64,000 nt of DNA from Straminergon stramineum (lineage: Eukaryota > Streptophyta > Bryopsida > Hypnales > Calliergonaceae): NCBI GenBank assembly GCA_963920665.1, contig OY987265.1, positions 3,105,001 to 3,169,000 of the forward strand, written 5' to 3'. Below are positions 12,961 to 25,319 of this stretch, piece by piece (the stretch's first letter is position 1; every line of letters begins with the position of its first letter). Made by a program: the position numbers and the translations under genes. A model generated the notes under the pieces. The model searched no databases. It was not told where the DNA came from and saw nothing but the letters and a program-made list of their open reading frames with translations.

Positions 12961-12969
12961 AAGAGAGCA

Positions 12970-13215
12970 ACAAAACACATTTACTTTTCCTTTGTTTTTT
13001 TCCAAGACTTGCTTTTGGGAACATGCTCCAATTCTAAATGTCCATGTATCTCCTTGGACACTTGAGAATTGGGATAAGATCCTATGATCTTAATTTTTGG
13101 CATGATTTTTTGAATTTTTTTTCCAAGATTTAAAAATAAAAATAATTTCTTTGGAAAAATAATTTTCATTTCAATCGGTGCATTGGAGAATAAGTTATGC
13201 CACACAAAGCTCAAA
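12970..13215 (+). repeat. Dispersed repeat shared with about 43740-43930
   Basis: CTATGATCTTAATTTTTGGC followed by ATGATTTTTT matches CTATGATCTCCATTTTTGGC at about 43808 in the same orientation, with further partial similarity on both sides. The boundaries are unclear and there is no coding capacity. Confidence 0.45.
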
Positions 13216-13229
13216 TAAGTGAGAGGCGG

Positions 13230-13700
13230 GCATTAAAAACCTTCAATAACTTTAAATAATTTTTTTTTGTTTCTAATGGGTACATAGTTTTTTCTACATG
13301 AAATTTTTTGGTTCATTCCATTTGGATAAGTAATGTGAAAGCTATAGAGCATCTTGGTTTGAGTGAAGTTGTAGCATCTTCTTGAAAAAATAACATACTA
13401 TATCCGTTTTTGTACTCAATTTTCACAAAAAAGTGCACAAGGTTTAGTTTGATTGTTACAACAATCTCACCATTGGGATTAGCGGGGTTCAATTCCATCT
13501 TAAAGCTATTCATAATTTAGTTTTTTCCTCTATCTTGTATTTGCTTCTACTTAATGATTTTTTAAAGAATGAAAATTACATAGCTTCTTAAAAAAAATTC
13601 CCTAGACACTCAATCCAATTCTTTGTTATAGGTTTATTTAATTCAAAATTTGAGATGCAAAAAATTGAAGTTACAAAAGATTTGAAGTCTCGAAAACTAA
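13230..13700 (-). repeat. Inverse copy of the 41490-42404 TIR family
   Basis: Read on the minus strand, this stretch follows the 41.9-42.1 kb interior: the CTACATG-GAAATTTT block, TTCATTC-ATTTGGA, ACAATCTCACCA-TG, TTCAATTCCATCT and AAAGCTATT all occur in the same order. Termini have been lost. It is the third copy in the window. Confidence 0.6.
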
Positions 13701-13849
13701 TTTGCAATGTGCCAAAAAAAACTATGTTTTCTTTCTTTGAAATTCTATGCTCTTTGCACTAGAAACAGCAGTTTTGAGCATTTCAAGACAAAAGAAAAGG
13801 CCTTGGACATTGAGACGGTAAGTGAAAACTGCTTTAAAAACATATGTAC

Positions 13850-15260
13850 TAAGTTAACTTGCTACAAATAATCCTCCAACAAAATTTGGCCTTTGGCCTT
13901 GACCAACTCTAAACTTTATTTGGACTTTCCCCAAGTCAAATTGCTTGCGTCTGCCCAGTACAAGTTCAGATCACTCATACTGCCATCTGATCTTTTGACA
14001 AGTAGAAGAGCACCCATACTTTTTATCATACATAGGCAATGGCTAAGGATAACCTACTGTCAGTAAGGGAGAAGGGACTGAGCTGGCTTGAAGTGTTTTT
14101 TCAAAGTACAAGTTAAGCTTAAGTTAGAGTGAGCACTGAAGCTTACAAAGAGTTTCAGGGTCCTTGACTGACATGTCTTCCATTCGCTCTGAAATGAACT
14201 CTTAGCCTTCCCCTAAGCACTGAAGATCAAACTTGTGTGTGTACACTTGACAGGCTTTGAATAGTGCAGTGAACCTTCTTTCCATTTGCACAAACAAAAC
14301 CAAAAATAAGCAAGCAAGTAAATAAATAAATAAACAAATATGAGTCGTGGGTTTCTATGCATTTACTTGGAGCAAACGCATCACTTCTCACCACCAACAA
14401 GTGGAATAAGTATTGTGACGAAGCTCCTCACTAGCTTTGGTCTACCATAGTCATTATTTTTGCCACCACTCTTCTACTTTTGACATTCTATCACTATAGA
14501 AATGTTTGGTGAGAAGAGACGCCCTTGCCCAGATGGTAATAGAGTGAGATGGAATATTAACCACTAATTTATCATATATGGTCTTGTTGAAGTTTTGTGG
14601 ACCAAATAGCTCATGTTCCACAAAGAGTAACGTAAAACCTCAAATGGAGGAAAGTTGGAGCTTGCAAATGAACCATTTTAGAGTGCAAAGAAGGCTATGT
14701 TGAACTTGACAATTCAACCAACAAACCTCGTTATGTACGATTTGTTGATCAAAGATTGAAGAGAACAACAATTCTTAAGCTATTACTATTACCATTACCA
14801 TTGTGAGAAGACTACGTCAACATAACTTAAAAATTGGTACACAACATCAATAATAAAGAGTTGAGGAGAGCTCTGTAAGCAAATGATGTGTGAAACCCAC
14901 CATTGAGAATTCAAGTATCTTAAGTTAAGTTAAGTTAGTTATGCAGGTTTTCTGGTTAAAATGGTGTTGAATAATATCGGTCCCCCTGCCATTGTGACTT
15001 TGACTGATTTTGACCCGCCTGATTTTTGCATCGGGTACGTTAGTCCATTCAGTGAAGTGAATGAGCAAGTCAGTGGGTTCAGTTCTGGAAAGTCTGCCCA
15101 GATAACTTAAGCTGCTTCACTTGCCTGTAGTGCACCCCACTGGGCACACAACAGACGCAATCAAGTTTGAATGCAACTGCCACACTCTTCCTGCCTGCAA
15201 ACTTAGAGTACAGCAAGCCAGCCATTCTCTGGCATAAGTTAAGTTACACCAAGTCCAGGC
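13850..15260. other. Intergenic region rich in TTAAGT words
   Basis: The region contains repeated CTTAAGTT and AAGTTAAG words, including a short pentamer array near 14918-14940 (TTAAGTTAAGTTAAGTTAG). No open frame longer than about 80 codons and no recognised gene. It could be eroded LTR or satellite-derived DNA. Confidence 0.35.
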
Positions 15261-15360
15261 GCGACTCCAGGTTACTCACCTGGAAGAGTAAATAAATAAG
15301 CTTTGTGTCCGGCATTTGTGCTGGAGAAAAAGGGAAACAAACAAACTTGCACATTGATGT
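15170..15360 (+). repeat. Direct repeat, copy 1 (copy 2 at about 15950-16100)
   Basis: Both copies carry GCAACTGC-ACACTCTTC, then CCATTCTCT, CAAGTC, a TTTGTG-TGGAGAA block and TTGCACATTG in the same order. A MITE-like element (15364-15868) lies between them. Confidence 0.55.
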
Positions 15361-15363
15361 ATC

Positions 15364-15868
15364 TAAGAGCATCTCCACCAGGGCACGCCATACTGCCCTG
15401 GTAAATGGTTTGGGCGTGCATAGAAGCTTGGAGTTGTCCCACCGGTTGCAATCTTTTCTGTTTTTCAATGCAGGCCACGTCACTTGAAACATTTTTCCTA
15501 ACTCCTCTTCAAGCTGTAGTGTCTCCTACATTTGGCTTTTCCCATGGTATTAATAGAAAGTTAATGGTTTGGTCTTGTTATTGAGGGCAAAGTGTAGGTT
15601 GGGCCACAATGTGAGTCATTGGATTGGTTGTGTGAGTTTGTGCATTTATTACCCTTGTTGTGGCTAGGAGACGGATGTGCGAGTAACCACCGACAAAGTA
15701 GCCACCTTAGAGCCCTCTTAGAAGCTTGCCTTGGGAACTGTGGACTACTACACTTCTAAACTTTTTCAAGTGGGGGATTAGATATCACATGAGTCCTCTC
15801 CAACAAAAAACACAAGCCATAATTCCTTTGGCATGTTCATTTTGTTGTGCCTACTAGAGATGCTCTAA
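15364..15868. mobile_element. MITE-like element with GAGCATCTC termini
   Basis: The left end TAAGAGCATCTCCA is mirrored by AGAGATGCTCTAA at the right end. It is about 505 bp and non-coding. Short AGAGCATCTC ends are common among plant non-autonomous DNA transposons; the superfamily cannot be assigned from these alone. Confidence 0.5.
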
Positions 15869-16093
15869 TGTAACTAAGGTGGAGGGTGGTAAAATGGACA
15901 TGGTTCTAAAATGGATCAAATTATGTTTGAAGTGTCTACTTTAGCAATCATTGCAACTGCTACACTCTTCTTGGTGTAGCAAACCATTCTCTAGATACAT
16001 CAAGTCTAAGACTCCATTTTAGTGAAGAGTACATGAACAAACTTTCATTTGTGTTGGAGAATAGGGGAAAAAAATTGAACTTTGCACATTGTT

Positions 16094-16251
16094 GTAAGGT
16101 AACTAAAGTAGAAGATGGTAAAACACATAGGGTTCTAAGGTGGTTCAAATGTGTGTATGGTGATAATTCATGTCCCAAAATTAATACATAACACATGTGA
16201 ATCATTTTAGAACCCTATCCATTTTACCACCATCAACCTTACACCTTAAGG
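16094..16251. repeat. Inverted repeat hairpin
   Basis: The left arm (GTAAGGTAACTAAAG, then GATGGTAAAA, then ATAGGGTTCTAA) is mirrored on the right by TTAGAACCCTATCCATTTTA, CCACCATCAACCTTACAC. A diverged version of the left arm also occurs at about 15868-15925. The structure is a foldback element with no gene. Confidence 0.55.
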
Positions 16252-16585
16252 AGTCTAAATAAGCAAATGAGTCTTTTTCCTTTTATTCAATTGTATAAAT
16301 GTTTATTGGATTTTGTTGGAAGTTATAAAAGAATTTTTATCTTAACCCTAAAGCATTTGGACATATATCCATATTTCTAAATGATGAGCAAAGTGCTTCA
16401 CATGGATGTTTCCTCCAATACACCTTCTCATTTGCTCAAAGTAATTCTTGAATCTTGCAAGATGATTTTTCTTTATTACCAATTTGATGGAACTAATAAA
16501 AAAAATTGTATGAAGGTTAACAAAAATGTGCAAAAATCTATAAAAGAAAAATAAGACATGAAAGATTTGAGCATGTTTGGGACAT

Positions 16586-16880
16586 TGAATAAACAAACTA
16601 TAAATTTCAAAGTGCTAAAAATAGGTGTACTACTAAATGAATTTAGGCTCTCATAAATAGATTTTGTACATTTTAGGTGTCAAATTTTCAAAGGTTTGAG
16701 GATCAGATATAGATACCTTATGTGACCTACAACCTAAAATTACAACGAATTGTAATATATTTTATGAACCAACGCTTTGAAATTTTTGGTGAGAAAGTAT
16801 AACCTCAATTCATGAGACCCTATGATAGTTTTTGGATACACCTATTTTTAGCACTTTGAAGATTAATAGTTCATTTATTC
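16586..16880. mobile_element. Foldback element with about 42-bp arms
   Basis: The left arm 16586-16627 (ending CAAAGTGCTAAAAATAGGTG) pairs with the right arm 16838-16879 (beginning CACCTATTTTTAGCACTTTG) with only a few mismatches. A single homologous arm plus part of the loop is found at about 10000-10100, so this is a family. No coding sequence. Confidence 0.6.
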
Positions 16881-16899
16881 CGAGAGAATATATTTTAAG

Positions 16900-18010
16900 A
16901 AAAAATTAATTATAAGAAGATTTTAAATCTTCTTTGACCACCAACTAAATTTAACAAAGACTATTATTGGTCAATCACAAAAACCATGTTCAAACTCAAA
17001 CTTTCAAACTTAATGTAAATGTTTGCACCAAGATGGGTAAAGTATTCTATCTATCCTATACAATGTGTAGGTTATATCTTAAACTCTTGAAGGTTATAAT
17101 GAATCTTTCAATATTATAAAATTTAATATAATGAATTTTAGAAGAAATATTGAGGTTATTTAATCCTATAAAAAGGGAAAAGTCATTGTTTTCTTCACTT
17201 GCTCTTCTAAAGCTATATCTCTTTCTTTTGTGAATTGATTCTCAATCTTGGAAAGAATGATTATCTATATAAAAATTATATTTTCACCTTTCCTTAATTC
17301 TACCAGGTTACATTGGTACTTTATAACTCAACTTATTTTCACTTTTGGTGTGAAAGTATCTACAAAGCATCATCAATCCAAGTCCCTACCTTCGATATTT
17401 AAAAAATATATTAATTTCAACTTAAATAAGTACAAAGGATTCCAATCAAATCTTCCATATATGATTGGAAAACAATTCATGAGCCAATCACAAGTTACCC
17501 AAGAAATCACCTCTCTAGAATCATAATAAGTGTAATCAAGTAAGAGATGGTGACTTGATGGGATCAACACACTTTCATTAACATGAAGTGTTGACTTAAG
17601 ACACTATAAATTAAACTATTTAAAAATAAAACTCATCCAATTTATCGAGTATTAGACAATTTTGAAAGTTGGGCTTATAATGCTCTTGAAATCCTAAAGT
17701 TCATAATTGAAGAAATTAAATGTCAATATGTATTGTTAAGTGTTTGAGAATGGAAATGTGTATTTTTCATGCCACTTGTAGTATTAACACTTATTCCCAT
17801 TACTTTGGGAGTTTTGTGAATTTCATAGTCACACTAATACTAAAGCACACTATATTTTCATAAAATCAATAAAACATGGTTTATTAACATTGTTTCCATA
17901 CTACATCAATTACAATTGTGATTAAATCCAACTTTTATCTACATACATCAATTTCCCCTCAATTTCCATCTAATTTTGATGTCTTTCTCCACCCAAATTT
18001 TTATTTCACT
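16900..18010. other. Intergenic, nothing recognised
   Basis: AT-rich, with a plus-strand frame of 92 codons (17248-17526) whose composition follows the AT background and which has no recognisable motif. No gene is supported. Confidence 0.45.
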
Positions 18011-18015
18011 TAGAG

Positions 18016-18485
18016 AGGTAAAACAACCCATTATGAACCTTTTATTCATTGTGGACTCCTAAGAATGAGCCCATTATGATTTTCTTTTATTGATTGAGAT
18101 TTGGGCCACATTCAATGTCTTAGCTAACTGGAATGGAGTAATTAGTGACGACAATAAGAACTTTCAATTTTTTAGTGTTATTTCATTGTAGGAAGTGCCT
18201 TTTTCAAGTCTTCCATGTTAGAAAATATTGTGACCGCAATAGGTGAGTAAGATGAGTGTTATGGATTAGTCTTGGTTGATTTTGGGGTAGCCTACAAACT
18301 CTTTTAGGTGGTGATGGGTTGAACACTTCAAAAATTCATAACAAATTCACACTTTGTTGAAAAGATATAGTTTCAAATGCTCTCACCATTTCTATCACTT
18401 GACTTTCTTTGGAAAAGAAGATAGAAAATTTCAGAAATGACAAGAGGGCAAACCCCATTTGGTCCGTAATGGGTTGTTTTACCTT
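18016..18485. mobile_element. Non-autonomous element with AGGTAAAACAACCCATTA termini
   Basis: The left end AGGTAAAACAACCCATTATG is mirrored by the right end GTAATGGGTTGTTTTACCT. The interior is homologous to the element at 7522-8156. Length about 470 bp, no coding capacity. The sequence CCACAATGGGC...TACCTTA at about 20598 and 23955 looks like further stray right ends of this family. Confidence 0.65.
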
Positions 18486-18587
18486 ATAAAGGGGCTCACA
18501 TTCTTCAAACCATCATTCTAATTGAATAAACTTGTAGTTTCAAGGATGACATTTTGATGGTACTAACTTCTTAAATACTTTATACTA

Positions 18588-19155
18588 CTCCCTCCGTCCC
18601 AAAATGATCTTCCTGTTGGACAAAGTATTCTTGATTAAGGTAGAAAATAATATTTTTTCAAAATTGTTTCGCATGGCAAGTAGGGTTTGGTACACTCCTA
18701 GTGTCTTAGAAATTTTGAGTTTCGGAACCCTTGTCAAAGTGGAGTTTTGGAGTTTTGAAAAGTGGAATTTTGGGGGCATTTTCAAGGAGCACCACTGGGC
18801 ACATAATTGTAGAGTGTAAGGTCATTGTTTTGTGGGCACTTAGTATAAGCCTAAGCCCGTGTGTGGACCTTTGTACCATCTCCCAAAGCTTCATCTCCTT
18901 CAATCAAGAAACACTCAAAGAGATGCAAAAAATAAAGACAAAGAGTGTTGATTGACATCTTTAGTCATTTAATTTGTATATTGATTGATGATTGTATAGA
19001 TGGAAGGGAAACTATTACTCAGAATTGTTTTGTTAGTCCTAAGTAACAATCAAAAGTTGAAGTTGACCAATTCTCAACTCATAAAGAGCAATAGGAAGAT
19101 CATTTTGGGACAAAAACTTAAGGCCTACAAGAAGATCATTTTGGGACGGAGGGAG
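18588..19155. mobile_element. Stowaway MITE with TA target duplication
   Basis: The left end CTCCCTCCGTCCCAAAATGA and the right end TCATTTTGGGACGGAGGGAG are perfect inverted repeats, flanked on both sides by TA (18586-18587 and 19156-19157). This is the canonical plant Stowaway signature. At 568 bp it is longer than typical, and an extra inner copy of the right terminal motif (GGAAGATCATTTTGGGAC, about 19094-19111) suggests a nested or duplicated end. The short frames inside do not resemble a transposase. Confidence 0.85.
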
Positions 19156-19742
19156 TACCATTTTACGAATAGTAATTTGGAAGTAAGTCAAGCCCAAGGC
19201 AATAGTTTTTCAATTTAAAAAAGGTGTCCATTCAAGTTGAGCATTTCCGTATCATATATGTTTTAAATTTCAAGAATTTCAATTAAGTACTTGTCAACCT
19301 ATTAAATTATTTATTTATTTATAATAATTGACAACATTTGAAGTGCAACAATTGTCGGTTTTGAAAAAAAAATGAATTTTGAATTTCAAATAATCATTAG
19401 TCACTATTTATAATAACAATACTAAATAGATGTAATTTAAAATTATGAACGTACAAGTTTTGTTCTCAAATCAATACCAAATGATTCCAGTAACTTAATG
19501 AAGCAAGTTGTATTTCCCTTACAAACAACAACTCTACTAATTTAGGACATTAATGAACGTGGTAATCATATCAGTTAAGTTATGTTATTTTCTTTTCTGA
19601 AACACTCAGATGGGCACAATTATAATGAAACCGGTATTTGTGGGTTGCCAGCATCTCATGCAAAAAATAAAATTAGTCCGCTTGCATTCAAGAATTTCCT
19701 GAAAAAGGAGTGGTAAGGCAGAAGGCTCATAAAGCGTCCATC

Positions 19743-20010
19743 TAAGAGCTGAAACTGAATTTTGGGGAGGTGAAACTCATTGAAATATTTTTCAGTAAAT
19801 TTTTCTTGAAAGAAAAGAGGAATTGACATCTAACCCAAGTCGTTTCATATTTTTTGGAGCTTTGTAGAATTAGTTATGAATTTTTGAAGTCGAAATGGCA
19901 AAGGGCTCTAAAACCGCACACCTCCTCACATGTACACTGTTGGTACATCCCTGTAAAGATGAAAAAAACCCATGTACACACAGTGTACATTTGAGGAGGT
20001 GTGCGGTTTT
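19743..20010 (+). repeat. Direct repeat copy 1 ending in a 31-bp hairpin
   Basis: This segment (CTAAGAGCTGA..., AATTGACATCTAACCCAAGT, GAATTTTTGAAGTCGAAA) is homologous to 20290-20550. Its end carries an inverted repeat: arm 19910-19940 starts AAAACCGCACACCTCCTCAC and pairs with 19980-20010 at 30 of 31 positions across a 39-base loop. Confidence 0.7.
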
Positions 20011-20289
20011 AATGCCTGTGCGGATTTCGAGCCTTCTACCTTAATTATAATTTGCATGTTACTGTATATTGTTCAATGGGATAGCATTGAAAATACACAT
20101 TTTAATTTCCTCCTTGTTTTTTAGAATGATAATCAATATGGGAAGATTTTTTAGAATAATGAAGAGAGAATGAGGAAAGAGAGCACAGTAACTTAACATG
20201 AATCGTAATTTCTTGTCATCTTGTATGTTCATCAGTGATAGATTTCAGAACTTAAATGTAAGGTAGTCTGCTCTTAATTATAGCGACCT

Positions 20290-20550
20290 TCTAAGAGCTG
20301 ATTGCATTTGGGGGAAGCTAAACTCCTTGTAACAATTTTCAGTAAATTTTCGTTGGAAGAAAAATGGAATTGGCATCTAATCCAAGTCGTTTAATATTTT
20401 TGGGACCTTTGCGGAATTAGTTAGGAATTTTTGAAGTTGAAAAGCAATAGCCACTAAAAGCGGTCACTTCTTGAAATGTACATTGTTGGTACATTGAAGA
20501 ATGCAAAATGTATATTTGTGTTAGTGATTGCTTTTAGAATAAGATCACTT
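20290..20550 (+). repeat. Direct repeat copy 2, hairpin decayed
   Basis: It follows copy 1 in order (CTAAGAGCTGA, TTTTCAGTAAATTTT, GGCATCTAATCCAAGTCGTT, GAATTTTTGAAGTTGAAA), with the terminal hairpin still traceable as CACTAAAAGC...GCTTTTAG but much diverged. Confidence 0.65.
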
Positions 20551-21185
20551 TTTTTATTAAAGCACTCTACTTTACATCACCATTACAACTTTGTCCACAA
20601 TGGGCTCACTTACCTTAAATTGCATGCTAGGATAATATGGATGGTACCTTCATGATTGCCACAAGACTCTAAGGTTATGGCTATTGTTGTAGGTGGTTTC
20701 ATCGATGGCAAAAAGTTAGTTTAAATATAGATGATGGAATTGTAGAAAAATCATTTATTAAGAAAAAATGGACAAAGAAAATCCAAATTTTTGAAGGAAT
20801 ATGCTTACAAGTATTTGTCCAATTTGTATTTTCAACTTTTATTTAATTTTTGGTCTGAAATGTTGACCTTGGTAGCTAGATACAATACTTTTTGGACATT
20901 GAATTGTGAAGGTACTCTTTATAACTATTGAATTAGGCTAAGTTGCCATTGCATGGATATGTAAACTACAACTAGTAAATCAAAACCAACTTCTGAAATG
21001 TGATGGGTTTAAACATCAAAATTTGAAAATATAATGTTCATTGAAGCACATGTATGTTAAAGATTGTGAATTTTTTGTAGTTTATGGATACAATGTCCAA
21101 AATACATGTGAAGAGAATCAATATTTTTTTTCAATTGTCAATAAGACATAACAAAATTTAAGATAGTTTAGCAATAGGACCCTTA

Positions 21186-22747
21186 TTAACCCCTAAACGA
21201 CTATAAGCCCACCATGTGGCTCTTGCAACTACATTTGTAGAAAATTTGAAATGTGAACCTCACTAACAATTAGTGAACAAAAAAGAAAACCTAGATGATT
21301 TTTTTTCTAGAGAATTCATTGGTACAATTTGATCAAGAAATGATTGAGTGTGCAATTTTTGTTGAATTTTTTTGAGAATGGAGATGATTCTCTAGGTTGT
21401 TACTTGACATCCTCGTATCTTTTTCTCCACACCTCAAAATGATTTGAAAAAATTACACAACAAAATCATGATGATGTGTATCTATGGATAAAAAATCGGA
21501 GATTTGGGATCACTTTTGAGCATTCCAATTTCAACATTCTGATTTCAATGTATATACAAAATACCACCTACCCAAATATCTTTCATTAGTCTAGTCAATG
21601 GTGGCATTTTCTCAAAAATTGTGCATTTTTGTTGATCTTTTTTTGATAGGAAAGCTACATAAGTCTTCTTTCATTTCAACAACAATGATCATTAAAATTA
21701 TTTCATACAAATGAAAAATTCTGCTTGTTATAAGAATTAGTCAAGAAAACAAGAGCTATGCTCAAACATCCTTGGTCCTTTAGGAATTAATATGTTATGA
21801 ATATATTGGGCGTTGTTCAATAGTCAATTGAATTGGTATATGGTTATTGTATATAAGGCTTGCTGATTGTTGTGAACCTCTAGATACAAGAAAACTGAAA
21901 ACTGAATATAATATTATTTTTATGAAGACATTTTAGATGGAACTTATTTAGGTGATATTATTTGTATTTTGACAAACATAGGTTCTAATTGAAGAGCCAA
22001 GACAAAAGCTTTGTAACTCAACCAAAGCAACAATTGTTTAAAATCCTTTTGCCTATCCATTGAATCCTCATTTGGGCCTTGAATAGTCATCTATACCATT
22101 GAGAAGTGATTCAAGTTTTCAAGAATAATCAATGAAAGTTGGAGAGTTTTTTTCAGTCACAAAATTGATTTGTCTCAACAATCATCTTTTGGTTGAGAAC
22201 CAATTTTGCATGTAGTTTTAATAAATTTTTTAAAAGAAATAAATATTGCAAATTATTTCAAGAAACGAAAATTTTGAAAACAAAAAATTATTTATTTTTG
22301 GACTTTAATTTTTGTATGACAATATGTTGAAAATTTCCATTTACGAAGTCTTCAAAGTTTTAAAACTTCATTCCGTAGCCACTAGAAGCCCAAAGAACAA
22401 TAAAGTCCTAATTATTTTAAACCATTAATCCCATAAATGACTTGTAGGTAGAAAAGAGTTTTGTTGATTTTTTTGCAAGTTGAATCTTTTGTAGTCTTCA
22501 ACCCAGAGCACCTAGAGCGTGTGTTTATCAAAATCCAACCCCTTTTGAACTCATTCTACTAAAATTGTCACCCAAAACAAGATCCATAGAAATTGACCAT
22601 ACGGATTGGTAGTGGAGACATGCCTAGAGTTGTGGAGAAAGGACAAATGATTTCAATGCATCGTTGAGAAGATTATAATTGTCAAACATGACAACCTTTC
22701 CTTTTAGAGAGGCTAGATTTGAGGCATTGGGGCTCTCAGGGGTTAAC
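21186..22747. mobile_element. Possible TIR element with TTAACCCCT ends
   Basis: TTAACCCCTAAACGACTATA at the left and CTCTCAGGGGTTAAC at the right share a short terminal motif with the 41490-42404 element. Interiors are not alike, so this could be chance or another subfamily. No coding frame of note is present. Confidence 0.3.
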
Positions 22748-22749
22748 AA

Positions 22750-24740
22750 CTATAAGTTTCAATTAAATATGCACCACCTAATGGTAAAAATTCCAAAGTA
22801 GTTATGATGTTGTGGTGGTGGCCTTCAAAAAAATTGATTGTCATAATTGAATTATTGCAAGAATTTTTAAGCATTATAATTGTTCTACTAGTGTCCCTTT
22901 ACAATCTTTCAATAAATTTGGAATTTTACCATAGGGAATATATTTGTTGATGGCATTGAATGGACTGCCTTAACTAGAAGTGAAACAAGGGTGGTGAAAA
23001 TCGCCAAATTGTATCCAACCTAATGTTCAAAACCTCTAGTAGATTGTCATTAATAATGTGAAGAGTAACAAAACTTTGTTGTAATGATTTGTCAAATTTT
23101 TGAATTGTTCTTAAGTATTTAGCTTTTAGTGGTGTTTAGGTACAAGATTCAAAGTTCAGATGTCACTAATCATGGTGTTTCAATCCAACTAAAAAATCCA
23201 TTGATTCAAAGCTTGAAAAGATGAAAGTTTATCCATCTTGTTACTATGAATTTAAAAAAAAATTGAGTGATTTATTATAACTCCAAACTCTAGATGTGTA
23301 AATGTATAGATGTGGTTTTGAAAAGTCAACATTTAAGTATTTTCGTCCTTTTGGAATCAAAATGTTAGCATACTTAGCCTCCTTAGCATTCAAGCTTTTA
23401 TATAATAAATTTTTTGTTGAGATTCATTGCAAGTAACTTCAAAAATTCATAATTCAAGTTCATTTTTACAGGCTTGCTCCAATTTACTCTAAAATATTGA
23501 CAATGCACTTACATAATATTCCATACATATTTTATTTTATTCTTTGACTTAGTATTATTGAGAGATTGTCTTGTCAAAATAATTCAAGATTTGTCCAATA
23601 TATGGGTTGCAAATCAGTAGTTGTGAAGTATTTTGAACTTCATTGAAAATGATAAAAGACATATTATTTACCCAAAATGATTGTAACATTCTTCTAATAA
23701 GGCATGCTACTATTCTTTGCATTAAAATATTTGTAATTGCAATGACTTTGTACTCAATAACAATTGTGATAGAGGTTCTTATTGTAATCACTTATTCACT
23801 CCATTACTATCACTCAAATATTTATTTTTTCATTTTTTTATTGACACTAACCATTTCATTGTAACCCAAATCTCAATTATTCTAGAATGCTTGCTTAGAT
23901 AAAATACATGACCATAATGTACCCATTCCTAGTTGCTTGCAAAGGACAAAAGGTCCACAATGGGCCTTTCTACCTTATTATGATTATTATTTTTGGATCA
24001 ATTTTACCCCCTAAGCACTAGGATGTCCATTTTTTGGACAATGAATAGATTGAAACTCAAGTTTCATACTCCTCACTACTTGGATGAAAGTTATATTAAT
24101 TTGTCGAGATACTTTATCAAGTTGTTGTCCTATCTAAGGGTTGGATTTGGTGTTACTAGAGTATATATTTTTCTAAATTTACCAATGTGCTAGTATGTCA
24201 AGTGTTTGACCAAGCCAAAAATTGCATTGACTTTAGTCCAAAACTAGATTTGCCAAAATGAGGTTATAGATTTGAAGAACACAAAATTGTTAAAAAATCA
24301 TCATGTAAAGAGAACTTCATTTCAAATCCATTCCAACAAATTTTACTCAAAAAATGATAATGTTTTGCTTGTAATCGAATTTAGAAGGAATTTTGAAATT
24401 TCCCTTTCAAAATTAATAAAAAATATTGGTTACAGCATTGGTGAATCTAGCGGTACAGATGGAATCTACAACTCATAGTCTACAACTTTTATTTGTGTAC
24501 CAATCCCAAAATATGCTTCTAAATAGTAGTTTCTAATGAACCCAATAACACTTTCTAATGCTTTCGAACCCAACCCCATATTTTATTTTTATTTTTTTCA
24601 TTTTCACCAATTCACAATACACCAACAGTTAACTGAGTTCTCCCCCCATCATTGTCCCCCAATTTCCCTCCATTAGAAAATTGGGAAAAAAATGACATTA
24701 AAACACTAAAGTCCCCTTTCAATCCCAATTCCCCAAACAC
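22750..24740. other. Intergenic, nothing recognised
   Basis: AT-rich with chance frames under 80 codons on both strands. No gene, RNA gene or complete repeat element could be supported. Confidence 0.45.
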
Positions 24741-25077
24741 TCATAATTGACTGTCGTAGGAACCGACCTTCGGTGTCGGAGCGGCCCTGGACCTGCCAAT
24801 GGGCGAGCAGGAATGGGAACGATGCTAATTCCGGGGGAGCTGAAGAAGCCCGTCAGGCAGGCCGCAAGTCTTCATGGCGAGCGTCTTCGGCAATCATCAC
24901 TCCCTCGTCCCCTGGCGCGACCTGAAGGCTGAAGCCTCTTGTTAACTTATATATGATGACTTTCCGGCTCTTTGATCGGATCTCCCCTTTTGTACAGTAA
25001 TCCAACGTCACTACTGTGACACTAGAAATTCAGACACGATTGCAGTAGCGACACACATCCAGTTGCCGCTACCTGAC

Positions 25078-25085
25078 TTATATAA
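25078..25085 (+). promoter_or_regulatory. Candidate TATA box of the cereblon-like gene
   Basis: TTATATAA stands at the head of a pyrimidine-rich stretch within a region (24757-25320) that is abruptly richer in G and C than the desert to its left. A good donor (AGAG|GTAAGG, about 25214) follows, so a 5' untranslated exon spliced to the coding exon near 26.9 kb is plausible. A short frame at 24874-24945 upstream is unexplained. Transcript data would decide. Confidence 0.35.
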
Positions 25086-25319
25086 CAGACGTGGAGCTTC
25101 TCTCCTTCTCATTGTGAATGCATGACTACTGTGCCGCTCGGTTCGCGCACGGCACTCTCATCAGTCTGTTCACATGCTCGGGAGCCTTTCATTTCATTTG
25201 CTGCTACAATAGAGGTAAGGAAAGGAAGGCTCATGGTTACTGGAAAGAAAGAGAGAGAGCTCGAGAGCGAGACGCGGGAGTTAGGGCGCCCTAACGTAAC
25301 TTAGTCTTTCTCGGTAGGA

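Noticed and set aside
18604..18819. Short frames inside the Stowaway element as transposase remnants
   Set aside because: They contain no D-x-D/E-type catalytic motif or helix-turn-helix pattern and follow the AT background; the element is non-autonomous.
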